Origin: an uncultured Tateyamaria sp.
GTDB taxonomy: Bacteria > Pseudomonadota > Alphaproteobacteria > Rhodobacterales > Rhodobacteraceae
Length of the DNA stretch: 33,804 nt
Assembly: GCA_905480645.1 (NCBI GenBank)
Contig: CAJQRC010000052.1
Coordinates: forward strand, 1 to 33,804
Direction: 5' to 3'
Shown in pieces: positions 1 through 8,955 of this stretch (position 1 is the first letter of the stretch; every line of letters starts with the position of its first letter). Under the pieces are notes generated by a model. That model did no database searches and was not told the origin of the DNA. It worked only from the letters and a program-made list of their open reading frames with translations. The position numbers were made by a program, and so were the translations under genes.

Positions 1-963
1 AAATTGGATGTCATAGCCCGAGTAAGTGGCTTTATTGATAAGATTTTTATCAATGATGGTGATTTAGTGAAAAAGGGTGAACAGCTTTTTCAGGTGGAAG
101 CCGATGCCTATGAGGCGACGTTGGAAGCACGAAATGCTGATTTAGCACAAGCCAATGCAAATTTAGATCTGACAACAGTTGAATTAAAACGGAAAACTGA
201 GCTTTACAGACGTCAAGTAGGCACCCAAGAAGACCGCGATATCGCATTTGCCAATAATCAGAACGCCATTGCACAGGTTGCAATGGCCAAAGCTGCAATT
301 AAGATGGCTCAGTTGGACGTGGACTATACGCAGATTTATGCCCCATTTGACGGGCGAATTGGTAAGTCTGCAGTAAGCGTGGGCCAGTTGGTTGGCCCAA
401 CTTCTGCGCCTCTCATCAATCTGGTAAGCATTACACCGATCTATGTTGAATTTTCGCTAACTGAGCAACAATTTGTTGGAATTCTGGAAACTCACGATAT
501 CTCGCCTAATGATCTGATTAACGCGCCTAAGGCTCCAAAAGTATTTGTTATCTTACCTAATGGCGATGAATTGGATGAAGCTGGAAAAGTTGTTTTTATA
601 GATAATCGTATTGATCCAACAACTGGAACTATAATGGTGCGGGCACAGTTTGCGAATAATCGAAATCTAATTTTAGATGGATCATTTTTGAACATTCGTG
701 TCCAGTCAATAGAGCCCACTAAGGCGTTGATTATCCCTCAGGCGTCAGTTCAGCGAGACCAAAGAGGCAGTTTCGTTTTAGTAGTTGGTAAACAGCAAAC
801 CGTTGAGCAACGTTATATCACGTTGGGGCGTCAAATTGAAACGGCAGTAATCGTAGAAAATGGCTTGCAAGAGGGTGAGACCGTTATTGTTGACGGTTTG
901 CAACGCGTACGGCCCGGAGTTGCAGTAGATCCAGTGCTCGCTGGCAAAGCAGCAGGAGATTGA
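1..963 (+). CDS. RND efflux periplasmic adaptor subunit (5' end cut by window edge)
   Basis: This is the membrane-fusion (adaptor) subunit of a tripartite RND efflux pump. It bridges the inner-membrane pump and an outer-membrane channel in the periplasm. The reading frame is open from base 1, so the lipoyl-like domain starts mid-way and the signal peptide and roughly 50-80 N-terminal residues lie outside the window. Visible in order are the biotinyl-lipoyl half motif (ARVSGFIDKIFINDGDLVKKG), an alpha-helical hairpin rich in A/Q/L (about residues 40-105), the second lipoyl half (YAPFDGRIGKSAVSVGQLV), a beta-barrel section and the membrane-proximal domain ending near VDGLQRVRPGVAV. The pump gene begins 6 bases after the stop, so the two are one operon. 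No TolC-like channel or local regulator is visible. The family is secure from the sequence; the substrate cannot be inferred. Confidence 0.95.
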   Translation, partial: KLDVIARVSGFIDKIFINDGDLVKKGEQLFQVEADAYEATLEARNADLAQANANLDLTTVELKRKTELYRRQVGTQEDRDIAFANNQNAIAQVAMAKAAIKMAQLDVDYTQIYAPFDGRIGKSAVSVGQLVGPTSAPLINLVSITPIYVEFSLTEQQFVGILETHDISPNDLINAPKAPKVFVILPNGDELDEAGKVVFIDNRIDPTTGTIMVRAQFANNRNLILDGSFLNIRVQSIEPTKALIIPQASVQRDQRGSFVLVVGKQQTVEQRYITLGRQIETAVIVENGLQEGETVIVDGLQRVRPGVAVDPVLAGKAAGD

Positions 964-969
964 AGCCTA

Positions 970-3900
970 ATGTTTTCTTCGATTTTCATTGCACGACCCA
1001 AAACTGCGATCGTCATTTCGTTGGTACTGACAATCATGGGTGTAATCGGCTATTCAGTTTTACCGGTCGAACAATTTCCTGAAATTACGCCGCCTGTCGT
1101 TTCAGTTACTGCAAATTATATCGGGGCAAATGCTGAAACAGTAGAAAACACTGTAGCAGCGCCAATAGAGACGCAGGTAAACGGGGTCGATGACATGCTT
1201 TACATGTCATCGGACAGTACTGATAACGGGTCTTACAATCTCTCAGTCACTTTTGCAGTCGGCACAGACCCGGATATTGCATCTGTGAATGTTCAAAATC
1301 GCGTGGCTCAAGCATTTGCGTCATTACCTTCAGAAGTAACGGCATCTGGTGTTGTGACAAAAAAATCTTCTACCAACATGTTGTTACTGGTTACTTTATC
1401 ATCCCCAAATGAAACCTATGATGAGGTATTTTTGTCAAACTATGCCTCAATAAATCTCAAAGATGCACTTGCTCGGGTTCCAGGTGTTGGTGAAGCAGAG
1501 GTGATGACTGATTACGAATACTCGATGCGAATGTGGATGGATCCTAACCGTATGGCGGGGTTAGGCCTGACACCAGCAGACCTCATCAAGTCGATACGCG
1601 AACAGAACCTGGAGGTCTCCGCCGGCCAAATAGGGACCCCCCCGATTCCAAAAGGCCAACAATTTCAATATACAATCAAAGCTCAAGGACGACTTACTAC
1701 CGTCCAAGAATTCGAAAATATTGTACTTAGAACCGGTAATTCTGGCAGTATTGTACGAATTCGAGATGTCGCACGGGTCGAATTGGGAGCAGACTATTAT
1801 AATGCATCTGGTCGCTTCTCAGGAAAACCGGCAACTGTTCTTGCAATTTATCAGGCCCCAGGGGCAAATGCACTTGCTGTCGCAGACGGCGTTAAATCGG
1901 AACTGAAACGCCTCTCCACTGTATTTCCAGATGATATCGTTTACGATGTTCCATTCGATTCTACTCTATTTGTTGAACAATCTTTGAACGATGTCGTAAC
2001 CACACTAATGCAAACCTTTACGCTGGTAATTGCAGTTGTCTTCATTTTTCTTGGCAGCTTCAGAGCAACGCTAATACCAGCAATTGCTATCCCAGTGTCA
2101 TTAATCGGTACATTTGCTTTTTTGCTATTATTTGGGATGTCGCTGAACACAATCTCTTTATTTGCGCTTGTCCTAGCGATTGGTATAGTAGTTGACGATG
2201 CAATCGTAGTGGTCGAAAACGTAGAGCGTATAATTGCTGAGGAGGGGCTAAGTCCCCGAGATGCAACGCGCAAAGCCATGGGCCAGATTACTGGTCCAGT
2301 CATCGCAACCACACTAGTATTATTAGCTGTGTTTGTGCCTGTCACTTTCATGCCCGGCATTGTTGGACGTCTTTATTCGCAGTTTGCCATTACAATCTCT
2401 GTAGCAGTAGTAATCTCTTCAATAAATGCTTTGACTCTTTCACCGGCACTTTGCTCATTAATTCTAAAAGCTCGATCTGGTCCGCCAACTGGCATTCTCA
2501 AAGTTTTCGAACAAAGCATTGGTGGTGCAAGAAATGGATATGTTGGGATTGTTAAAAGGCTAGTACGCCTGCCTTTTCTAGCGCTGATCATTCTTGGAAG
2601 TATTTTCTTAGGATCTAATTTTTTGTTAAAAGGTATTCCATCTGGGTTCCTTCCAACAGAAGATAATGGATACCTTTTCGTTGATGTACAATTGCCAGAT
2701 GCAGCCTCGCTCGAACGTACTGAGAAAGTCACAACCCACATCAGTAATCAGATTCTTGCAATCCCGGGGGTTGCTTCGACCGTAGTAGTCAATGGCTACA
2801 GTCTACTTAGTGGTGGAAGTTCAAATGGAGCGATGATCGTTACGAACCTAGAACCGTGGGACGATCGACAGACCGATAGTTTAAGCGCCCAAGGCATTTT
2901 GCAACGAATACGAGAAATAACAAACCAAGAAATAAGGGCGAGCGTTATAGCATTTAACCCCCCACCAATTTCAGGATTAGGTTTAAGTGCAGGCGTTGAA
3001 ATGAAAGTACAGCAAACTGGTGGCGGTACTGCTCAAGATTTATCTTCTGCCGTTGGCTCACTGGTCTACGCAGCCAACCAAAAGTCAGCTATTGGACAAG
3101 CTTACTCAACTTTTCGTGCCAACGTACCCAAGGTCTTTATCGACCTTGATCGCGAAAAAGCAGAGTCTATGGATGTAGCTGTTTCAGACGTTTTTCTTAC
3201 ATTGCAGGCCTATATGGGCTCTTATTACGTTAACGACTTTAACCTGTTTGGGCGAGTATATAAGGTTATGGTGCAAGCAGACAGTGAACATCGCACAAAG
3301 GTTGAAGATTTAAACAAAATCTATGTTCGGTCACAAACTGACGAAATGGTACCCCTTGGCACTCTGATAAAGGTCAGTAATGAACTTGGACCAGTTTCTT
3401 TAAATCGATATAATATGTTTAGGGCAGCAACCGTTACTGGTGTGCCCGCAACAGGGTTATCAACTGGCGATGCTATAAAAGTTTTAGAAGAAGTATCCAC
3501 TTCAGCCTTACCTCCAGGCTACTCCTATGAATGGACAGGGACTGCACAGCAACAACAGGCCTCTGGCGGATTAGTTTTCATTATTCTTGTAATGGCGGTC
3601 GTCTTTGGATATCTATTTTTAGTTGCACAATACGAAAGCTGGACAATGCCTGTGGGGATTTTACTCTCAGTAACAGTGGCATTATTTGGTGCTTTAGTCG
3701 GAGTAGCCGTTTGGGGTGGAGACATAAATCTTTACACCCAAATCGGAATGATAATGTTAATTGGTCTTGCATCTAAAAATGCAATTCTAATTGTTGAATT
3801 TGCAATGGAAAGACGCGCCAGCGGTTTGTCAATCCGCGAAGCTGCTATGGAGGCCGCAAGACAACGTTTTCGGGCAGTTATGATGACTGCTCTGTCATTT

Positions 3901-4110
3901 CTTTTAGGGGTTGTACCCCTCTTGCTGGCCAGCGGTGCTGGCGCTGCAAGCCAACAAGCCATAGGTATTGCAGTTTTTGGCGGTATGCTCGCCGCAACTG
4001 TTCTAGGAGTTATCATTGTGCCAGTGCTTTATGTATTAATGCAGCAAATGCGCGAGTGGGCCAAAAGAAAGCGCATACCGCGAGCTTCTAACAGCTCTCA
4101 AGAAGGCTGA
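970..4110 (+). CDS. RND family multidrug efflux permease (HAE1 type)
   Basis: This is an inner-membrane proton-driven efflux pump of 1046 residues, the usual size for the AcrB/MexB/MexF family. TM1 begins almost at the N terminus (MFSSIFIARPKTAIVISLVL), followed by the family motif PVEQFPEITPPVVSVTANY. The proton-relay pair Asp409-Asp410 sits in TM4 (GIVVDDAIVVVEN), and the relay lysine is Lys936 in TM10 (GLASKNAILIVEF). Two large periplasmic loops lie between TM1-2 and TM7-8, as in drug pumps. The C terminus is short and basic. It follows the adaptor gene directly (6-base gap) and murJ begins 9 bases after its stop, so murJ may be co-transcribed. It is complete, with no frameshift. Substrate range is unknown. 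The HAE1 (drug/hydrophobe) assignment rather than HME (metal) rests on the DD motif context. Confidence 0.96.
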   Translation: MFSSIFIARPKTAIVISLVLTIMGVIGYSVLPVEQFPEITPPVVSVTANYIGANAETVENTVAAPIETQVNGVDDMLYMSSDSTDNGSYNLSVTFAVGTDPDIASVNVQNRVAQAFASLPSEVTASGVVTKKSSTNMLLLVTLSSPNETYDEVFLSNYASINLKDALARVPGVGEAEVMTDYEYSMRMWMDPNRMAGLGLTPADLIKSIREQNLEVSAGQIGTPPIPKGQQFQYTIKAQGRLTTVQEFENIVLRTGNSGSIVRIRDVARVELGADYYNASGRFSGKPATVLAIYQAPGANALAVADGVKSELKRLSTVFPDDIVYDVPFDSTLFVEQSLNDVVTTLMQTFTLVIAVVFIFLGSFRATLIPAIAIPVSLIGTFAFLLLFGMSLNTISLFALVLAIGIVVDDAIVVVENVERIIAEEGLSPRDATRKAMGQITGPVIATTLVLLAVFVPVTFMPGIVGRLYSQFAITISVAVVISSINALTLSPALCSLILKARSGPPTGILKVFEQSIGGARNGYVGIVKRLVRLPFLALIILGSIFLGSNFLLKGIPSGFLPTEDNGYLFVDVQLPDAASLERTEKVTTHISNQILAIPGVASTVVVNGYSLLSGGSSNGAMIVTNLEPWDDRQTDSLSAQGILQRIREITNQEIRASVIAFNPPPISGLGLSAGVEMKVQQTGGGTAQDLSSAVGSLVYAANQKSAIGQAYSTFRANVPKVFIDLDREKAESMDVAVSDVFLTLQAYMGSYYVNDFNLFGRVYKVMVQADSEHRTKVEDLNKIYVRSQTDEMVPLGTLIKVSNELGPVSLNRYNMFRAATVTGVPATGLSTGDAIKVLEEVSTSALPPGYSYEWTGTAQQQQASGGLVFIILVMAVVFGYLFLVAQYESWTMPVGILLSVTVALFGALVGVAVWGGDINLYTQIGMIMLIGLASKNAILIVEFAMERRASGLSIREAAMEAARQRFRAVMMTALSFLLGVVPLLLASGAGAASQQAIGIAVFGGMLAATVLGVIIVPVLYVLMQQMREWAKRKRIPRASNSSQEG

Positions 4111-4119
4111 CTGGAGACA

Positions 4120-5655
4120 ATGAAGCCTATTAGCCTTTTTACTGGCTTTTTGACCGTAGGTTTTTGGACCCTGGCGTCCCGTATGCTTGGCTTTGTTCGA
4201 GAAATCATGCTGCTATCATTAATTGGGCCTGGTCCGGTAATGGATGCTTTCGTTGCAGCTTTTAGGTTACCTAACATGTTCCGTCGTTTTTTTGCCGAAG
4301 GTGCTTTTAACGCAGCCTTTGTTCCAATGTTCTCGTCTAAGCTAGAAGATGGAGAAGATGCAGCTAAATTTGGCAATGATGCTCTGCACCTTTTGGCCGT
4401 AGTAACCATGACACTTACTGCTTTGGCCATGGTATTCATGCCAACACTCGTTTGGTTTACCGCTGGAGGGTTTAACCCCGAACGCTTCAATATGACCATC
4501 GAATTTGGTAGGATTGTTTTTCCCTACATTTTTTTTATGTCTCTTTCTGCATTTTTTTCTGGTGTCTTAAATGCAAAAGGACGCTTTGTCGCCGCCGCTG
4601 CCGCACCTGTATTGCTAAATATACTTATTATCGCCTCATTAATGCTGGCATGGATTACAGGTGGGCCAATTGTCATTTGGTTAATCTGGACGATTCCAGT
4701 CGCAGGGATCGCACAATTAGCACTGACTTGGCGTGCAGCAGTAAATGCAGGTTTTAAAATTAGTTTTGGGATACCAAAATGGACACCTGATATTATCAAA
4801 ATGCTCAGAACAGCTGTACCGGCTGCTCTAGCGACAGGGGTAATGCAAATAAACTTAGTCGTTGGCCAGCTTGTCGCCAGCCAACATGATAGCGCGGTCA
4901 GCTGGCTTTTTGCTGCGGATAGACTGTACCAACTGCCGTTGGGAGTTGTTGGGATTGCAATAGGCATTGTGCTTTTACCTGATTTATCCCGTCGCCTCAC
5001 AGCTAAAGATTTTGCAGGAGCACGCAATGCTTACTCGCGTGCAACTGAGTTTTCTATGGCTTTGACGATCCCGTCAGCAGTTGCGCTCATGGTTGTGCCC
5101 TTACCATTGGTATCCGTGTTATTTGAGAGAGGACAAACAAATGCAGATGATGTGAAATCTATAGCTTTGGCTGTCTCAATATATGGTCTTGGACTCCCAG
5201 CATTCGTTTTACAAAAAGTTCTTCAGCCACAATATTTTGCACGCGGGGATACAAATAGCCCATTTAAATTTGCTCTTGTATCCATGATAATAAATGCAGT
5301 TATTGCAATAGGACTTGCTCCATTTGTGGGATGGGTAGCACCTGCCATTGCCACAACCGTTGCTGGATGGACTATGCTTGCTCAGCTGTATTGGGGTGTT
5401 CGCAACATGGGCGATGCAACACAAGTTGATAGCCGATATAAGAAGCGGCTTCCTAAGATTATAGTGTCAGCTATAATTATGGGGGCTGCAATGTGGTTTA
5501 TATCTCTTTTATTAACAGGATTATTGGAAACTCCTTATCTGAGATATGTGGCTCTAATCATTTTGCTTATCGTTGGTTTTTTAAGTTATTTTGGTATGGC
5601 TCAAATCACTGGAGCGTTGCGTATTAAAGATCTTCGGCAGGCGACAAAGCGTTAG
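4120..5655 (+). CDS. murJ: Lipid II flippase MurJ (MviN)
   Basis: MurJ moves the peptidoglycan precursor lipid II across the inner membrane and is essential in most bacteria. The 511-residue product is the normal length and reads as about 14 membrane segments. The MurJ signature RLPNMFRRFFAEGAF is at residues 49-63. The charged residues that E. coli MurJ needs align with a constant offset: Arg21, Arg27, Asp42 and Arg55 (E. coli R18, R24, D39, R52), and Arg268 in AADRL (near E. coli R270). The start is ATG 9 bases after the RND pump stop, with GGAG about 5 bases upstream. The stop overlaps the stop of the opposite-strand rhomboid-like gene in the four bases TTAG at 5652-5655. Proximity to trpS downstream fits Rhodobacterales as I recall it. 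Confidence 0.95.
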   Translation: MKPISLFTGFLTVGFWTLASRMLGFVREIMLLSLIGPGPVMDAFVAAFRLPNMFRRFFAEGAFNAAFVPMFSSKLEDGEDAAKFGNDALHLLAVVTMTLTALAMVFMPTLVWFTAGGFNPERFNMTIEFGRIVFPYIFFMSLSAFFSGVLNAKGRFVAAAAAPVLLNILIIASLMLAWITGGPIVIWLIWTIPVAGIAQLALTWRAAVNAGFKISFGIPKWTPDIIKMLRTAVPAALATGVMQINLVVGQLVASQHDSAVSWLFAADRLYQLPLGVVGIAIGIVLLPDLSRRLTAKDFAGARNAYSRATEFSMALTIPSAVALMVVPLPLVSVLFERGQTNADDVKSIALAVSIYGLGLPAFVLQKVLQPQYFARGDTNSPFKFALVSMIINAVIAIGLAPFVGWVAPAIATTVAGWTMLAQLYWGVRNMGDATQVDSRYKKRLPKIIVSAIIMGAAMWFISLLLTGLLETPYLRYVALIILLIVGFLSYFGMAQITGALRIKDLRQATKR

Positions 5656-6335
5656 CTGCGACGTAATGCTGACAATAGGCGCCGAATGCCACCAGGCACA
5701 ACAAACGCTATCAATCCAAAACCAGCAATGAACCCGGATAATTCAGCGACCCATAAATAACCGATCTGGAAAAAAATACCAAATACAAGCTGAATGCCCA
5801 TTAGAAATCCAATAAGTGTAAATGCCTGCGCTTGTTGCCCACCTGTTGTTACTAATTGTTGCCACAACAAGAAGGTGTAAGCTCCGATCAAACCATAAAC
5901 ACAAGGGTAAGCACCAACCATCCACGCTTGGTCTGTAACTAGTCCAAATGTAACTGCGCCACAGATGCCGCTAAAGAAAAAACAAAAAACAACTGCCCAG
6001 CCGCCGATCAAATCCCCCACCATTTTACCTATGGCTAACAAAATGGCTCCGGCGAATAACATTGAGGTAAAATTATCAAATACAAAAGGGTAAGTTACAA
6101 ACCGCAGCATTTGTTTGGGTAACAGACGACCATTCTCAACCATGAAGTCAAATGCTCGTCCAGAAAAACCAAAGTCTGTAATTCCTATCAGACGCCAGCC
6201 AATAGCACCTGGGCCACCAATTAAACCAAATTCTCCTAAGCTAAAAATGCATTCGATCACAAACATTATAAAGAATAGTAGCCAAACAGCTATAGGCACT
6301 GAGTTAAACGGACTCGGATCATTGTTGTAAGACAT
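5652..6335 (-). CDS. Rhomboid-like integral membrane protein lacking the catalytic residues
   Basis: This is a 227-residue protein with about six membrane segments and the rhomboid fold layout: TM1, a cytoplasm/periplasm loop with the re-entrant WR-type region (GAIGWRLI, residues 44-51), TM4 with [13 protein letters not shown] (141-153) and TM6 with [11 protein letters not shown] (196-206). In active rhomboid serine proteases the TM4 motif is GASG, with the nucleophile Ser, and TM6 carries H-x-GG. Here these positions are Tyr143 and Glu198, so a Ser-His dyad is absent and proteolysis is unlikely. I recall similar rhomboid-like proteins beside murJ/trpS in other Rhodobacterales. A strong ribosome site, AAGGAGG, precedes the ATG. 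It is divergent from trpS and tail-to-tail with murJ (4-base overlap). A pseudoprotease role (chaperone-like binding of membrane clients) is inference. Confidence 0.85.
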   Translation of the reverse strand: MSYNNDPSPFNSVPIAVWLLFFIMFVIECIFSLGEFGLIGGPGAIGWRLIGITDFGFSGRAFDFMVENGRLLPKQMLRFVTYPFVFDNFTSMLFAGAILLAIGKMVGDLIGGWAVVFCFFFSGICGAVTFGLVTDQAWMVGAYPCVYGLIGAYTFLLWQQLVTTGGQQAQAFTLIGFLMGIQLVFGIFFQIGYLWVAELSGFIAGFGLIAFVVPGGIRRLLSALRRS

Positions 6336-6404
6336 AGCTGGTCCTCCTTGACGCTGCGGATGCTCATGGGTAAGCCAGCGACGCAGATTTGCCCAGAGGT
6401 CCAG

Positions 6405-7442
6405 ATGTCAGAAACACCAAATACAACCAGCACAGTCTTCACCCCTCGCGTGTTTTCCGGAATTCAGCCATCAGGCGGACTGACACTTGGTAACTACCTG
6501 GGCGCAATTAAACGTTTTGTCAGCATGCAAGAGGCAGCGTTTGAAACAATATATTGCATGGTAGACCTGCACGCGATCACGGTTTGGCAAGACCCTAAAG
6601 AACTCGTGCACAATACTCGAGAATTAGCGGCAGGTTTTATTGCCTCGGGTATCAGTCCAGAAAAGTCAATTCTAATCAATCAATCACAAGTGCCCGAGCA
6701 TGCGCAACTAGGGTGGATCTTCAACTGTGTCGCCCGCATGGGTTGGATGCAACGGATGACTCAATTCAAGGACAAGGCAGGTAAAAATGCCCAGAACGCC
6801 TCACTCGGTTTATTTGGTTATCCAGCACTAATGGCTGCAGATATTCTTGTTTATCATGCAACTCATGTGCCTGTAGGAGAAGATCAAAAACAGCATCTCG
6901 AACTAACACGCGATATTGCTGCAAAATTCAATCACGACTATGAAACTAATTTTTTCCCCATGACAGAACCCGTAATTGAGGGTGCTGCTACTAGAGTGAT
7001 GTCTTTACGCGATGGCTCCAAAAAGATGTCAAAATCTGATCCATCAGATGCATCTCGAATAAACATGACAGACACTGCTGACACCATAGCTAAAAAAATT
7101 CGCAAAGCCAAAACCGATCCTGACGGATTACCTTCTGAAGCTAAAGGCTTAGAATTGCGCCCAGAAGCTCGAAATCTAATCAATATCTACGCAGCGCTAT
7201 CAGATCAAAGTGTAAATCAGGTCTTGACGGAATATGGAGGAGCGCAATTTGGAACTTTTAAACCGGCGTTAGCAGATTTAGCTGTTGCTAAGCTATCCCC
7301 TATCTCTGATGAAATGGCACGTCTTATGAACGAACCAGCAGAAATTGATAAAATACTTGCACGTGGAGCACAGCAAGCCCGCGAAATAACAGTACCTATT
7401 TTGAAAAAAGCTTACGATATAGTTGGCATGATTAGAGCATAA
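6405..7442 (+). CDS. trpS: Tryptophan--tRNA ligase
   Basis: This is a cytoplasmic class I aminoacyl-tRNA synthetase that charges tRNA-Trp. An upstream in-frame ATG exists at 6348, but the ATG at 6405 is chosen because AGAGGT lies 4 bases before it and because the family homology begins there ([21 protein letters not shown]). This gives 345 residues, the normal size. The HIGH-type signature is [11 protein letters not shown], the KMSKS loop is [10 protein letters not shown], and the [16 protein letters not shown] segment is the conserved tryptophan/ATP region. It is divergent from the rhomboid-like gene, leaving about 69 bases for both promoters. It is complete and unremarkable. Confidence 0.96.
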   Translation: MSETPNTTSTVFTPRVFSGIQPSGGLTLGNYLGAIKRFVSMQEAAFETIYCMVDLHAITVWQDPKELVHNTRELAAGFIASGISPEKSILINQSQVPEHAQLGWIFNCVARMGWMQRMTQFKDKAGKNAQNASLGLFGYPALMAADILVYHATHVPVGEDQKQHLELTRDIAAKFNHDYETNFFPMTEPVIEGAATRVMSLRDGSKKMSKSDPSDASRINMTDTADTIAKKIRKAKTDPDGLPSEAKGLELRPEARNLINIYAALSDQSVNQVLTEYGGAQFGTFKPALADLAVAKLSPISDEMARLMNEPAEIDKILARGAQQAREITVPILKKAYDIVGMIRA

Positions 7443-7695
7443 GTATTGTAAATCGCCGACTCGGAAATCGGACTAATCAGCATCCTTTTATCTGATTTAA
7501 CACTTCTACTTTCTCTCGTTGTGAGACGCATTGCATCAGATATTTTCTACTTACTTATCCAAGCTGATATACTATTTATCGAAATGGCCGGTACTTAATT
7601 CCAAAATAAGTTTGTTAATGGCGCAAAATGGGCAGAATAATTATTATTTATATAATATTGTAATGAAAATTGAGAAAATAAGTTTGAGAGATATA
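7443..7695. other. Intergenic stretch after trpS
   Basis: These 253 AT-rich bases lie between trpS and the beta-barrel candidate. A short inverted repeat, AATCAG (7476-7481) / CTGATT (7493-7498), is present without a clear T-run, so I do not call it a terminator. An in-frame ATG at 7531 would extend the next protein by 55 residues, but that extension looks like translated spacer (rich in N, Y, I and K). No RNA gene was recognised. Confidence 0.5.
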
Positions 7696-8475
7696 ATGAG
7701 ACAAATAATAAAATCGTTCTTCACTTCCATCAGCATTATAATAGTGATGAGCACTTATGGGTTGGCGCAACAAGCTGTAATAATTGATGCAGATGATAAT
7801 AATACTGCGGATAGCTGGAGTTTTGAGGGTGATATTTATGGTTGGGTAGCTGGGATTGAGGCTGAATCGCCTGGTGGTGGTAAAGTTAAAGTTTCAACCT
7901 CTGATATTTTAAATAATCTCGATATGGCATTCATGGGCAGCATTATTGCTCGCAAAGGCAAGCTATCAATTTTTTCAGATCTTATTTATCTGAATATGGG
8001 TGCTAAAGAAAAAACAACTGTAAATGCTGTTGGACAGTCTACTAAAGTACGGACTAAATTCACAATAAAAAACTGGATAAATACAACTGGAGTGGGTTAT
8101 TCTTTAATCGACAATGGTTCTACGCAATTGTCCGGTCACGCAGGCTTTCGGTATCTTAAATTCAAAGAGAAAATTAGCTTGGATATAGGACAATTTGGAC
8201 GCAGCAAAAGCGGTGATACAGATTTCTTTGATGGCATAGTCGGTTTCCGAGGTACAACAGAACTAAACGACCGACTGTATTTGAGCTATTATGCAGATAT
8301 AGGGACTGGTCAGAGCGATATGACATACCAGCTATTTGCAGGGCTGAACTACCGATTTAATAAGTGGGACGCCGTTGTCGGTTACAGATATATGAATTGG
8401 GATTTAGGAAATGACGGTTTCGTTGAAGATTTAACTGTTAGTGGTCCTCTTATAGGAGCACGCTTCCGCTTCTAG
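7696..8475 (+). CDS. Predicted outer-membrane beta-barrel protein, function unknown
   Basis: I do not recognise the exact family. The ATG at 7696 is preferred over in-frame ATGs at 7531 and 7663 because a Sec signal peptide starts there (MRQIIKSFF, a hydrophobic core, then a likely signal-peptidase cut after YGLA) and GAGAG lies 5 bases upstream. The mature part of about 235 residues shows alternating polar/aromatic strands (for example KLSIFSDLIYLNMGAK, YLSYYADIGTGQ, DAVVGYRYMNWDL) and ends in GARFRF. A C-terminal aromatic residue preceded by alternating hydrophobics is the usual signal for BAM insertion. It resembles small 8-10 strand barrels of the opacity/OmpW-like kind. It stands alone, with gene-free DNA on both sides, and its base composition is visibly more AT-rich than the neighbours. 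Confidence 0.75.
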   Translation: MRQIIKSFFTSISIIIVMSTYGLAQQAVIIDADDNNTADSWSFEGDIYGWVAGIEAESPGGGKVKVSTSDILNNLDMAFMGSIIARKGKLSIFSDLIYLNMGAKEKTTVNAVGQSTKVRTKFTIKNWINTTGVGYSLIDNGSTQLSGHAGFRYLKFKEKISLDIGQFGRSKSGDTDFFDGIVGFRGTTELNDRLYLSYYADIGTGQSDMTYQLFAGLNYRFNKWDAVVGYRYMNWDLGNDGFVEDLTVSGPLIGARFRF

Positions 8476-8955
8476 GCTTAAGGTCTTTATTTAAAGCCAA
8501 TGAGCTCGACGCCTAATTTATGTGTCGAGCCAGTATAACTTTGTTACACCACCAGCCTTTTTATTAATCCTGTCCTCTCCTACTCACCAAATCCTTCCGC
8601 CTTAAGCTTCCCTACTTTGGCCTGCCACGGAATTACTGCAATTAAAACAAATCTATCAAACCGAATTGAGTGCTACAACGAAATGCAATGGAAGTTATAA
8701 TAATCAATTTGTCACTTGGTGTTTTTGATTAAGCTTATATCATTTGATTTCGATAATAATTATAACTTTAATGGCTCAGTAAGTCTGGCCTTTAAACACT
8801 TAGAAAACCACCTGCACTCCCGCTCCTAAAATTGCCACAACACCGACATATACGCAAACTTCTCTATTAATCTTGATACATGACAATCAGCTCAAAATCA
8901 GCCTATTCTTCGGTTCAATTTAATCTGTTAGGGTTTTTGATTAAAGGAGCTAATA
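8476..8955. other. 480-base gene-free stretch
   Basis: There is no convincing ORF and no tRNA-like fold here. The stretch contains the hairpin listed at 8504-8530 and two copies of the 12-mer GTTTTTGATTAA (8721-8732 and 8933-8944), the second running into the ribosome site of the next gene. The composition is AT-rich. It probably holds the promoter of the deacetylase operon, but no convincing -35/-10 pair was identified. Confidence 0.5.
8504..8530 (+). terminator. Hairpin after the beta-barrel gene, possible terminator
   Basis: A 9-base stem, GCTCGACGC (8504-8512) with GTGTCGAGC (8522-8530), pairs with one G.U and has a 9-base loop. It lies about 30 bases after the stop of the beta-barrel gene. 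No proper T-run follows (CAGTATAACTTTG), so rho-independent termination is uncertain. Confidence 0.35.

Noticed and set aside
7476-7498. Inverted repeat AATCAG/CTGATT after trpS as a terminator
   Set aside because: It is six AT-rich pairs with an 11-base loop and no clear T-run.
7531-7695. N-terminal extension of the beta-barrel protein from the ATG at 7531
   Set aside because: The extension would bury a clean signal peptide 55 residues inside the protein and looks like translated spacer.
8721-8944. Two copies of GTTTTTGATTAA as a regulatory repeat
   Set aside because: There are only two copies in AT-rich DNA, 212 bases apart, and one overlaps a ribosome site region; chance is likely.
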